Positions 41,413-49,184 of a DNA stretch of 64,000 nucleotides are shown in pieces (positions within the stretch are counted from its first letter, which is position 1; the number at the start of each line of letters is the position of its first letter). Made by a program: the position numbers and the translations under genes. The notes under the pieces were generated by a model. It made no database searches. It worked only from the letters and a program-made list of their open reading frames with translations, and was not told the origin of the DNA. The DNA is taken from contig NZ_CALUAE010000009.1 of the NCBI RefSeq assembly GCF_943913955.1, positions 36,729 to 100,728 of the forward strand. Direction: 5' to 3'. Origin of the DNA: Mycolicibacterium bacteremicum. GTDB taxonomy: Bacteria; Actinomycetota; Actinomycetes; Mycobacteriales; Mycobacteriaceae.

Positions 41413-42384
41413 ATGGCGATATCGAGCGTATCGGTGCTGGTACTGGACGGTCTAGCGATTTTCGAGTTCGGCGTGATCTGCGAGGTCTTCGGCATCGACC
41501 GCTCCGCGGACGGCGTGCCGAACTTCGACTTCAAGGTGTGCGGTCCGGAGGCCGGTAAGCCCATCCGCACCTCGGTGGGCGCCACCCTGACCCCGGACCA
41601 CGGCCTCGACGCTCTGCTGGGCGCCGACCTGGTGGCCATCCCGGCCATCAGCGGTTCGGACTATCTGCCCGAGGCGCTGGCGGCGGTGCGCAAGGCCATC
41701 GCAACCGGGTCGACGGTGCTGACCGTCTGCTCGGGCGCGTTCCTGGTCGGCGCGGCCGGCCTGCTCGACGGCCGCCCGTGCACCACCCACTGGATGCACG
41801 CCGACGACCTGGCCGCCGCCAACCCCACCGCCCGGGTGGACCGCAACGTGCTGTTCGTCGATGACGGCAACCTGATCACCAGCGCGGGCACCGCCGCGGG
41901 TATCGACGCCTGCCTGCACCTGGTGCGTCGCGAACTCGGGGCCGAGGTCACCAACAAGATCGCCCGCCGGATGGTCGTCCCGCCGCAGCGCGACGGCGGC
42001 CAACGCCAGTACATCGACCAGCCGATTCCGGCGCGGTACTCCGAAGGCTTTGCGCCACAACTGGACTGGATGCTGGCCAACCTGGACAAGCCGCACACCG
42101 TGGCCTCGCTCGCGGCGCGCGCCAACATGTCGGCACGCACCTTCGCCCGTCGCTTCGTCGACGAGACCGGGCGCACCCCGATGCAGTGGATCACCGATCA
42201 GCGGGTGCTCTATGCGCGCCGGCTGCTCGAAGAAACCGATCTGGACATCGACCGGGTCGCCGACCGCTGCGGGTTCGGCACCGCGACGCTGCTGCGCCAC
42301 CACTTCCGCCGGATCATCGGGGTGACCCCATCGGATTACCGGCGCCGGTTCTCCTGCGATGACGCGTGCGAGGAGAGCGCCTGA
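41413..42384 (+). CDS. GlxA-type transcriptional regulator: DJ-1/PfpI domain plus AraC HTH
   Basis: A 323-residue regulator. Residues about 5-175 form a class I glutamine-amidotransferase-like domain with a cysteine at the nucleophile elbow (C106 in TVCSGAF). Residues about 215-315 form two AraC helix-turn-helix motifs (ASLAARANMSARTFARRF and DRVADRCGFGTATLLRHHF). Such proteins sense small nitrogen or carbon compounds. Likely targets are itself and the divergent small membrane protein. It overlaps the end of mutY on the other strand by 49 bp. Confidence 0.9.
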   Translation: MAISSVSVLVLDGLAIFEFGVICEVFGIDRSADGVPNFDFKVCGPEAGKPIRTSVGATLTPDHGLDALLGADLVAIPAISGSDYLPEALAAVRKAIATGSTVLTVCSGAFLVGAAGLLDGRPCTTHWMHADDLAAANPTARVDRNVLFVDDGNLITSAGTAAGIDACLHLVRRELGAEVTNKIARRMVVPPQRDGGQRQYIDQPIPARYSEGFAPQLDWMLANLDKPHTVASLAARANMSARTFARRFVDETGRTPMQWITDQRVLYARRLLEETDLDIDRVADRCGFGTATLLRHHFRRIIGVTPSDYRRRFSCDDACEESA

Positions 42385-43265
42385 TCGCCCTCGCCTGCCA
42401 GCGCGAACAGCCCGCCCGCGGTCTGCTCCACCAGGCCGTCGGTGAGCAACGAATCCAGTGCCCGGTCGCGCTGGGCCGTATCGGTCAGCCACACGACGTC
42501 GAGCTGGGCGCGGGTCACCGGTGTGGTGCTGGCGCGCAACACGTCGAGCAGCCTGCCGCGCACCTGCCGATCGGTCCCGGCGTAGGCCTGCGCCCGCCGG
42601 GCCGGTGTCGTCGCCGCCGGGTGACCGGCGGAGCGCCAGCGGCAGGCGCGCAGCGGGCACGCCCCGCACTTCGGGTTGCGGGCCGTGCAGACGATCGCGC
42701 CGAGTTCCATCAGGGCAGCCGAAAAGCGCGGTGCGGCAGCACCTTCCGGAAGCAGGGCGGCGACCTCGGCGAGGTCTCCGGCGCGGGCCGGGGTCTCGGC
42801 GACACCGTGGATCACCCGGGCCACCACCCGCCGCACGTTGGTGTCGACCACCGGAACGCGCTGACGGTAGGCGAAGCAGGCGATGGCCCGCGCGGTGTAG
42901 GCGCCCACCCCCGGCAAACCGAGCAGCGTCTCGACGTCGGCCGGCACCACGTCACCGTGTTCGGCGGCGACGACGGCCGCGCATTCGTGCAACCGCTTGG
43001 CCCGGCGCGGGTAGCCGAGCTTGCCCCAGGCCCGCAGCACATCGGCCGCCGAGGCGGCCGCGGTCGCCGACGGTGTCGGCCACCGCGCAATCCAGTCCAG
43101 CCAGATCGGTGCGACGCGGCTGACCGGCGTCTGCTGCAACATGAACTCGCTGACCAGGATCTGCCAGGCCGTCACACCCGGCCGGCGCCATGGCAGATCG
43201 CGCTCGGCGACGTCGAACCAGGCCAACAGCTCCGCCGGGTCGATGCCGTATTCGGACTGAGGCAT
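42336..43265 (-). CDS. mutY: A/G-specific adenine DNA glycosylase MutY
   Basis: A 309-residue base-excision repair enzyme that removes A opposite 8-oxoG. The catalytic glutamate is E40 in VSEFMLQQT, the helix-hairpin-helix LPGVGAYTA is at 118-125, and D141 is the catalytic aspartate. The 4Fe-4S ligands are C193, C200, C203 and C208, with the last spacing one shorter than in E. coli. A reduced C-terminal domain is present. ATG 43265 lies only 10 bp from the divergent canB start, so the two promoters must overlap each other's genes. Confidence 0.94.
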   Translation of the reverse strand: MPQSEYGIDPAELLAWFDVAERDLPWRRPGVTAWQILVSEFMLQQTPVSRVAPIWLDWIARWPTPSATAAASAADVLRAWGKLGYPRRAKRLHECAAVVAAEHGDVVPADVETLLGLPGVGAYTARAIACFAYRQRVPVVDTNVRRVVARVIHGVAETPARAGDLAEVAALLPEGAAAPRFSAALMELGAIVCTARNPKCGACPLRACRWRSAGHPAATTPARRAQAYAGTDRQVRGRLLDVLRASTTPVTRAQLDVVWLTDTAQRDRALDSLLTDGLVEQTAGGLFALAGEGDQALSSHASSQENRRR

Positions 43266-43275
43266 ACTTCTGGTC
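43263..43275 (+). promoter_or_regulatory. Candidate -10 box for leaderless canB mRNA
   Basis: CATACT at 43263-43268 ends seven bases before the canB ATG. It overlaps the first codon of mutY on the other strand. With only ten bases between the two genes no normal leader with ribosome-binding site is possible for canB. Confidence 0.4.
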
Positions 43276-43896
43276 ATGCCGAACTCGAATCCGATCTCCG
43301 CATGGAAGGCACTCCGCGAGGGTAACGAGCGCTTCGTCGCGGGCCGGCCCGAGCATCCCAGCCAGGGCATCGAGGACCGGGCCCGGCTGACCGAGGCGCA
43401 GAAGCCGACCGCGGTGCTGTTCGGTTGTGGCGACAGCCGCGTCGCGGCCGAGCTGATCTTCGACCAGGGCCTCGGCGACATGTTCGTCGTCCGCACCGCC
43501 GGCCACGTCATCGACTCCGCCGTGCTCGGGTCCATCGAATACGCCGTCGGCGTGCTCAACGTCCCGCTGATCGCCATCCTCGGCCACGACAGCTGCGGCG
43601 CGGTGAAGGCCACCCTGAACGCACTGGACGCCGGCGAGATCCCGGGCGGCTACATCCGCGACATCGTCGAGCGCGTGCTGCCGTCCATCCTGTCCGGCCG
43701 TCGCGACGGCCTGAGCCGGGTCGACGAGTTCGAGGCGCGCCACGTCGAGGAGACCGCCTCGCAGTTGCTGGCCCGGTCCACCGTCATCGCCGACCGGGTC
43801 CGCTCGGGTGACCTGGCGATCGTCGGCCTGACCTACCACCTGGCCGACGGCCGGGTGCAGCTGCGCAACCACCTCGGTGACATCGGCGAGGTCTGA
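43276..43896 (+). CDS. canB: Beta-class carbonic anhydrase
   Basis: A 206-residue zinc enzyme interconverting CO2 and bicarbonate; corresponds to CanB (Rv3588c). The zinc ligands and catalytic dyad are C51-x-D53-x-R55 and H104-x-x-C107. No signal peptide. It is divergent from mutY with a 10-bp gap. A single gene, as a 100-bp gap separates it from the next. Confidence 0.95.
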   Translation: MPNSNPISAWKALREGNERFVAGRPEHPSQGIEDRARLTEAQKPTAVLFGCGDSRVAAELIFDQGLGDMFVVRTAGHVIDSAVLGSIEYAVGVLNVPLIAILGHDSCGAVKATLNALDAGEIPGGYIRDIVERVLPSILSGRRDGLSRVDEFEARHVEETASQLLARSTVIADRVRSGDLAIVGLTYHLADGRVQLRNHLGDIGEV

Positions 43897-43996
43897 ACCC
43901 GCCCGCTCGGGTCACGAAACGATCTGAACAAGGTCACAGGAGACACGCCGGTCCGCCTCGGACGACCTGACCTGACCGCGGCTTACCGTTGAGGTC

Positions 43997-44782
43997 GTGC
44001 TAGACACCGAACCGCACCGCCCGCTGCCACCGGAGATCTACCGGCGACGCAGAGCGCTGGCAATCGGGGTCGCGGTCGTGGTCATCGCACTCGTCGCCGG
44101 CATCGTCGCCATCGTCGTGTCCCTGACCGGCGGATCCGAACCCACCGCCAACGAGCAGTCCGCCGATCCGGCCCCCTCGGCCGCCGCGCCCACCCCGTTG
44201 CCGGGGGAGGAGCCGGGCGTCAAGACCCCGGTGGTCCCGCCCGCCCAGGCCGCCCCGCCGCCGACGCCGACCCCGACGACCGCGGTGGTGCCGCCCCCGG
44301 TCCTGCAGGCCGGTGAGGATTGCCCCGACTCCACGCTGGCGGTCAAGGGCATCACCAGCGCCCCCGATTACGTGATGGGCGACCAGCCGAAGTTCACCAT
44401 GGTCGTCACCAACATCGGCCTGGTGTCCTGCAAGCGTGACGTCGGCGCCGCCGTGCTGGCCGCCTATGTGTACTCCCTGGACAACAACCGGCTGTGGTCG
44501 AACCTGGACTGCGCACCGTCCAACGAGACGCTGGTCAAGGAGTTCGCCCCGGGTGAGCAGGTCACCACCGAGGTCACCTGGACCGGGATGGGTTCGGCCC
44601 CGAACTGCCCGCTGCCCCGTGAGCCGATCGGTCCCGGCACCTACAACCTGGTGGTGCAGCTGGGCAATCTGCGCTCGGCGACGGTGCCCTTCATCCTGGC
44701 CGAGGCGGCCCCGCCGGGTGCACCTGCGCCGCCGGCGGACGCTCTGCCGCACGACGGCACCGGCCAGCCCCCGGGCAACTGA
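43997..44782 (+). CDS. Exported or membrane-anchored protein, Rv3587c-like
   Basis: A 261-residue protein with one N-terminal helix (residues 22-44) after a positive stretch (YRRRR). A Pro/Ala/Thr-rich linker (about 48-105) leads to an extracellular beta-sandwich-like domain with four cysteines (EDC, VSC, LDC, PNC) that could form two disulfides. The C terminus is again Pro/Ala-rich. A TACCGT box at 43984-43989 is seven bases before the GTG start, so the transcript is probably leaderless. Function unknown; conserved next to disA in mycobacteria. It ends one base from disA. Confidence 0.83.
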   Translation: MLDTEPHRPLPPEIYRRRRALAIGVAVVVIALVAGIVAIVVSLTGGSEPTANEQSADPAPSAAAPTPLPGEEPGVKTPVVPPAQAAPPPTPTPTTAVVPPPVLQAGEDCPDSTLAVKGITSAPDYVMGDQPKFTMVVTNIGLVSCKRDVGAAVLAAYVYSLDNNRLWSNLDCAPSNETLVKEFAPGEQVTTEVTWTGMGSAPNCPLPREPIGPGTYNLVVQLGNLRSATVPFILAEAAPPGAPAPPADALPHDGTGQPPGN

Positions 44783-44783
44783 G

Positions 44784-45896
44784 TCAGGCCAGCTGGTCGG
44801 CGATCGTCGACTCGGCCAGCTGGGACAGGCCCTCCCGGATGTGGCGCGCCCACATCGAACCGATGCCGTCCACCGACTGCAGATCGGTCGCGCTGGCGGC
44901 CAGTACGCCCTGCAGTGAGCCGAACGACCGCACCAGCAGGTCGACGTGGGCGAACTGCAACCGCGGGATACCGGCCATCGCCCGGTAACCGCGTGAGCTC
45001 ATCGCCGAATCCTGCGCCTCCAACGTGGTCGGATAGCCGAAAACCCGTGCCAGCGCGGTGAAGTCGAGCAGCTCGTTGTCCGAGAGCGCATCCAGCTCCT
45101 CCAGCGTCGCGCTCACCTGCGCGGCGCTCGGCGGGTCCGGGTTGGCGTGGTAGTCGCGCACGATCAGCTCGCGGGCGGTGTCGTTGTCACCGACGAGCTC
45201 CTCCAGCTGCAGCTTGAGCTGACGGCCGTCGGTGCCCAATTCGACGACGTCGGCGTCGATCTCCAGGCTGATCCGGCGCACCATCTCCAGGCGCTGCGCC
45301 ACAGTCATGACATCGCGCAGCGTCACGAAATCCTCGATCTCGGCGGTCGACAGCTGCCGGTTGACCTCGTCGAGGCGGGATTTGTAGCGCTCCAGGGTGG
45401 CCACCGTCTGATTGGCCCGCGACAGGATGGTCGGGGTGTCCGGCACGACGTGGCGTTCCCCGGCGGCATACACCGTCACGATGCTCATCGAGTGGCTCAC
45501 CGAGATCACCGGGAAGCCGGTCTGCACGGCGGTGCGTTCGGCCGAGCGGTGCCGGGTGCCCGACTCGTCGGTGGGGATCGAGGCGTCCGGCACCAGCTGC
45601 ACATTGGCCCGCAGGATCCGGGTGCCGTCGGTGGAGAGCACCACCGCGCCGTCCATCTTGGACAGCTCACGCAACCGCGTCGGCGCATACAGCACGTCCA
45701 GCGAGAAGCCGCCGTCGCAGATCGCCTCGACGCTGTCGTCGTAGCCCAGCACGATCAGGGCGCCGGTGCGGCCGCGCAGGATGCGTTCCAGTCCGTCCCG
45801 CAGATCGGTGCCCGGTGCCAGCCGGCCCAGCGTCTCACGCATGGTCGGACGGGCCAGATGCACCACACTCCGGTTGCCTCTGGACTTCACCGCCAT
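44784..45896 (-). CDS. disA: Diadenylate cyclase DisA (DNA integrity scanning)
   Basis: A 370-residue enzyme that makes c-di-AMP from two ATP and slows when bound to branched DNA. The DAC-domain motifs DGA (82-84) and RHR (115-117) are intact. A helical spine and a C-terminal helix-hairpin-helix DNA-binding domain (LQSVDGIGSMWARHI) follow. It forms an octamer in known homologues. The start overlaps the radA stop by 10 bp, so c-di-AMP synthesis is coupled to a recombination ATPase, as in other actinobacteria. Confidence 0.96.
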   Translation of the reverse strand: MAVKSRGNRSVVHLARPTMRETLGRLAPGTDLRDGLERILRGRTGALIVLGYDDSVEAICDGGFSLDVLYAPTRLRELSKMDGAVVLSTDGTRILRANVQLVPDASIPTDESGTRHRSAERTAVQTGFPVISVSHSMSIVTVYAAGERHVVPDTPTILSRANQTVATLERYKSRLDEVNRQLSTAEIEDFVTLRDVMTVAQRLEMVRRISLEIDADVVELGTDGRQLKLQLEELVGDNDTARELIVRDYHANPDPPSAAQVSATLEELDALSDNELLDFTALARVFGYPTTLEAQDSAMSSRGYRAMAGIPRLQFAHVDLLVRSFGSLQGVLAASATDLQSVDGIGSMWARHIREGLSQLAESTIADQLA

Positions 45897-47299
45897 GGCG
45901 CCTCCTTGGATCGGGGGCCATTGTCGTCGATCGAGCGCAGCCGCCGCAATGCCGTCCTGATGTCATCGGCGACCGTCAGCGTCAGGCCGGCAGGCACATC
46001 CTTGACACCGGGCGGCACCACGGCGTGGGTGAAGCCCAGCCGGGCGGCCTCGGCGAGCCGGCGGTCCATCCCGTTGACCCGACGCAGATCGCCGGCCAAC
46101 CCCACCTCGCCGATGGCGATCGCGGTCGCCGGCATGGCGATATCGGTATAGGCCGACGCGATGGCCACCGCGACCGCCAGATCCGATGACGGGTCGGTCA
46201 GTCGCATGCCGCCGACCGTGGAGACGTAGATGTCGTGCTGGCCCAGGGGCAGCTGGACGCGCTTCTCCAGCACGGCGGTGATCATGGCGGCGCGGGCGGA
46301 GTCGATACCGCTGACCGCGCGCCGCGGGCTCCCGGTCTTCTCGGCGCCGATGAGCGCCTGCACCTCTCCGAGCAGCGGACGCTTACCGTCCAGGGTCACC
46401 GTCACCGCGGTGCCCGACACCGGCGCGGGCCGCTGATCCCGGAACAACCCGGACGGGTCGGCTATGCACTCGATCCCGTTGTCGTGCATCAGGAAACAGC
46501 CGACCTCATCGGCCGCGCCGAACCGGTTCTTCACCCCGCGCACCATCCGCAGCGAGGTATTGCGATCACCCTCGAAGTGCAGCACCACGTCGACGAGATG
46601 CTCCAGGGAACGGGGGCCGGCGATGGCGCCGTCCTTGGTGACGTGCCCGACCAGCAGCAGCGCGACCCCGTCGGGTCCGGCTCCCTTGGCGTACGAGGTG
46701 AGTGCGGTGGTCACCGCGCGGACCTGGGTGACGCCGCCGGTGACCCCGTCGGCCTCCGCACTCGACATCGTCTGTACCGAGTCGACCACCACCAGGGTGG
46801 GCCGGACGGCCTCGATATGCCCCAGCGCGGTCTGCAGATCCGACTCGGCGGCCAGGTACATCTCGTCGTGGGTGCATCCGGTGCGCTCGGCGCGCAGCCG
46901 GATCTGTCCGGCCGATTCCTCGCCGGACAGGTAGAGCGCACGGCGGCCGGTGGCGGCCCAGCGGTGGGCCACCTCGAGCAGCAGGGTGGATTTCCCGACG
47001 CCGGGATCGCCGGCCAGCAGGCACACCGAACCGGGCACCAGGCCGCCGCCGAGCACCCGGTCCAACTCGGAGACCCCGGTGGGCAGATGACGGGTGATGC
47101 CCGGATCGATCGTGGTGATCGGCACGGCGGGGGAGGAGGGCGCGACGGCGCGCCGGCCGGAGTTCCCGTTCAGCGAGGAGAGCGCGGCGACTTCGTCGAC
47201 GGTGCCCCAGGTGCCGCAGTCAGAACAGCGGCCCACCCATTTCGGCGTGACGTGATTGCATTCCGAACACCGGTACTGCGAACGTACTTTCGAAGCCAC
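45887..47299 (-). CDS. radA: DNA repair ATPase RadA
   Basis: A 470-residue RecA-like branch-migration protein. It has an N-terminal C4 zinc finger (C11, C14, C25, C28), Walker A GDPGVGKST at 97-105, the RadA-specific KNRFG motif (VKNRFGAADEVG) and a C-terminal Lon-protease-like domain. The start is GTG 47299. A LexA-like sequence covers codons 3-8 (47278-47293). It is between lpqE and disA in one leftward unit. Confidence 0.95.
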   Translation of the reverse strand: MASKVRSQYRCSECNHVTPKWVGRCSDCGTWGTVDEVAALSSLNGNSGRRAVAPSSPAVPITTIDPGITRHLPTGVSELDRVLGGGLVPGSVCLLAGDPGVGKSTLLLEVAHRWAATGRRALYLSGEESAGQIRLRAERTGCTHDEMYLAAESDLQTALGHIEAVRPTLVVVDSVQTMSSAEADGVTGGVTQVRAVTTALTSYAKGAGPDGVALLLVGHVTKDGAIAGPRSLEHLVDVVLHFEGDRNTSLRMVRGVKNRFGAADEVGCFLMHDNGIECIADPSGLFRDQRPAPVSGTAVTVTLDGKRPLLGEVQALIGAEKTGSPRRAVSGIDSARAAMITAVLEKRVQLPLGQHDIYVSTVGGMRLTDPSSDLAVAVAIASAYTDIAMPATAIAIGEVGLAGDLRRVNGMDRRLAEAARLGFTHAVVPPGVKDVPAGLTLTVADDIRTALRRLRSIDDNGPRSKEAPWR

Positions 47300-47338
47300 G
47301 TGACGACGGTAGCCGTCACATCCGACAGCGCGTCAGAT

Positions 47339-47929
47339 TCAGTGACCCTCGCCGTGTCCGCCGACGGGGCCCATACCCTCGTTGGGCTCACCGTCGCGGC
47401 GCGCGACCTCGCCCGCCGAGATCGGCACCGCGAACGTGGTGGCGCCGGCGTTCTCGAAGGTGAAGGTGAAGTCGTAGGTGAGCCCATTGGTGATCGGCTG
47501 GGTCAGCGCGACCTCGGCCTGCGCCTCGTCGGCCCGCTCCACGACGGCCAGCTCCATCGGGTCGTCAGGGGTGCCGACCTTCAGGACGCCGTTGGCCGGG
47601 ACCGCGGTGTCACCGTCGAGGGTCACGGTGCCGACGTCGGAGGTCACCGACAGCAGCCGGTCGGGGGCGTCGGCGGAGTTGTTGGCCGCGACGAAGATCA
47701 GTTCGACGTCGGTGCCGGGGCGGACGTAGTCGGTGGTCTGCGGGGCGCGCAGGAACACGTTGCGCAGCGCGATGTCGCCGACGTTGTGCACCGTGCCGTT
47801 GACGGCGGGCTGCTGGTTGGCGCTCTGCGAGATCTGGCCGGCGCTGCAGCCGGTCAGCGCGATGCCGGCGATCAGGGCGCCGGCGGCCAGGCGGGACGCG
47901 CGCACGTTGGAGCGGTTCACTGCGACCAC
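47339..47929 (-). CDS. lpqE: Lipoprotein LpqE
   Basis: A 196-residue lipoprotein corresponding to Rv3584. The signal peptide ends in the lipobox IALTGC. The mature part is a beta-rich domain related to the PCuAC/DUF461 copper-chaperone fold, but it has few Met/His residues apart from a C-terminal GHGEGH, so copper binding is uncertain. GTG 47929 has AGGAGG five bases upstream. First gene of the lpqE-radA-disA unit, divergent from carD. Confidence 0.87.
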   Translation of the reverse strand: MVAVNRSNVRASRLAAGALIAGIALTGCSAGQISQSANQQPAVNGTVHNVGDIALRNVFLRAPQTTDYVRPGTDVELIFVAANNSADAPDRLLSVTSDVGTVTLDGDTAVPANGVLKVGTPDDPMELAVVERADEAQAEVALTQPITNGLTYDFTFTFENAGATTFAVPISAGEVARRDGEPNEGMGPVGGHGEGH

Positions 47930-48133
47930 TGGAGCCTCCTGCTAACCGGACGGATTCGACTATGCACTGTAGTAGGTCGTCTTTGCGGGCGGTAGCCGAG
48001 GGCGTCCCATGGTGGTGGTGGAGTCCCTGGACAGCAGTCCAGTTGCATGTATCTGGCGCCGTGTCAACCCCTAGTCTTCAGCTGCGGTGCCCCTGACCTG
48101 CATTGTTGATCCCCGCCCGGTGGAGGCCCGTGA

Positions 48134-48155
48134 TAAGATCGACTGGTGAAAGGGG
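48134..48155 (+). promoter_or_regulatory. carD promoter -10 box and ribosome-binding site
   Basis: TAAGAT at 48134-48139 is a strong -10 element. GAAAGGGG at 48148-48155 stands 10 bp before the carD ATG. The rest of the 236-bp lpqE-carD gap holds a short inverted repeat, CTGGAC-AGCA-GTCCAG (48027-48042), of unknown role, and no further gene. Confidence 0.65.
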
Positions 48156-48165
48156 CTCGAAACTG

Positions 48166-48654
48166 ATGATTTTCAAGGTCGGAGACACCGTCGTCTATCC
48201 ACACCACGGTGCTGCGTTGATCGAGGCTATCGAAACCCGCACCATCAAGGGTGAGCAGAAGGAATACCTCGTCCTGAAGGTTTCGCAGGGGGATCTGACG
48301 GTTCGTGTTCCCGCTGACAACGCCGAGTACGTCGGCGTGCGTGACGTCGTCGGGCAGGAGGGCCTCGACAAGGTTTTCCAGGTGCTGCGCGCGCCGCACA
48401 CCGAGGAGCCGACCAACTGGTCGCGGCGGTACAAGGCGAATCTGGAGAAGCTGGCTTCCGGTGACGTGAACAAGGTCGCCGAGGTGGTCCGCGACCTGTG
48501 GCGTCGTGACCAGGAGCGTGGGCTGTCCGCCGGGGAGAAGCGGATGCTGGCGAAGGCTCGTCAGATCCTGGTCGGCGAACTCGCGCTCGCCGAGAACACC
48601 GATGACGAGAAGGCGACGATCATCCTCGACGAGGCGTTGGCCGCCGCGTCCTAG
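48166..48654 (+). CDS. carD: RNA-polymerase-binding transcription factor CarD
   Basis: A 162-residue essential regulator that binds the RNAP beta subunit and stabilises open promoter complexes, notably at rRNA promoters. The N-terminal CarD_CdnL/TRCF domain begins MIFKVGDTVVYPHHG, and the C-terminal helical DNA-binding domain contains RRYKANLEKLASGDV. ATG 48166 gives exactly the length of the M. tuberculosis protein. The stop codon shares a base with the ispF start. In relatives ispD comes between these two genes. Confidence 0.96.
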   Translation: MIFKVGDTVVYPHHGAALIEAIETRTIKGEQKEYLVLKVSQGDLTVRVPADNAEYVGVRDVVGQEGLDKVFQVLRAPHTEEPTNWSRRYKANLEKLASGDVNKVAEVVRDLWRRDQERGLSAGEKRMLAKARQILVGELALAENTDDEKATIILDEALAAAS

Positions 48655-49124
48655 TGACGGATCTGCGCGTCGGTCTGGGGACCGACGTTCATCCCATCGA
48701 AGCAGGGCGACCGTGTTGGTTGCTGTGCCTGTTGTTTGCCGATGCCGACGGCTGCGCCGGTCATTCCGACGGTGACGTCGCTGCGCACGCTCTGTGCGAC
48801 GCGCTGTTGAGCGCCGCCGGCCTCGGTGACCTCGGTGCCGTGTTCGGCACCGATCAACCCCAGTGGCGCGGGGTCAGTGGTGCCGACATGCTGCGCCATG
48901 TCCGCACCCTGCTCGATGCCGAGGGTTTCCGGGTGGCCAATGCCGCCGTCCAGGTGATCGGTAACCGGCCCAAGGTGGGCCCGCGCCGCGTGGAGGCGCA
49001 GACGCTGCTCTCCGAACTGGTCGGTGCGCCGGTATCGGTCTCGGCGACCACCACCGACGGCCTCGGACTCACCGGCCGCGGCGAGGGCCTGGCGGCGATC
49101 GCCACAGCCCTTGTGGTCAGATAA
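48654..49124 (+). CDS. ispF: 2-C-methyl-D-erythritol 2,4-cyclodiphosphate synthase
   Basis: A 156-residue enzyme of the MEP isoprenoid pathway. The zinc site residues D11, H13 and H45 (GTDVHPIE and GDVAAHALCD) are present, as is the signature SATTTDGLGLTGRGEG. GTG 48654 overlaps the carD stop (TAGTG), so translation is coupled to carD. The usual upstream partner, ispD, is absent from this window. Confidence 0.95.
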   Translation: MTDLRVGLGTDVHPIEAGRPCWLLCLLFADADGCAGHSDGDVAAHALCDALLSAAGLGDLGAVFGTDQPQWRGVSGADMLRHVRTLLDAEGFRVANAAVQVIGNRPKVGPRRVEAQTLLSELVGAPVSVSATTTDGLGLTGRGEGLAAIATALVVR

Positions 49125-49154
49125 CGCTCGACAGGCCGGGTAAGCTGGCCCGTC

Positions 49155-49184
49155 GTGAGCGAAGCGAACGGTTGGCCGCGGTGA
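49155..49184 (+). CDS. Nine-codon upstream ORF, probably leaderless, coupled to cysS
   Basis: TAAGCT at 49141-49146 stands eight bases before GTG 49155. From there a short frame encodes MSEANGWPR and ends in a TGA that overlaps the cysS GTG at 49181 (GTGA). No ribosome-binding site precedes cysS, so ribosomes terminating here could reinitiate on it. This is read directly from sequence; use in vivo is inferred. It has no cysteine codon, unlike known cysteine-responsive leader peptides. Confidence 0.5.
   Translation: MSEANGWPR

Noticed and set aside
48001..48060. CTGGAC-AGCA-GTCCAG hairpin as a riboswitch or small RNA
   Set aside because: Only a 6-bp stem in the lpqE-carD gap, with no matching conserved RNA family and no terminator after it.
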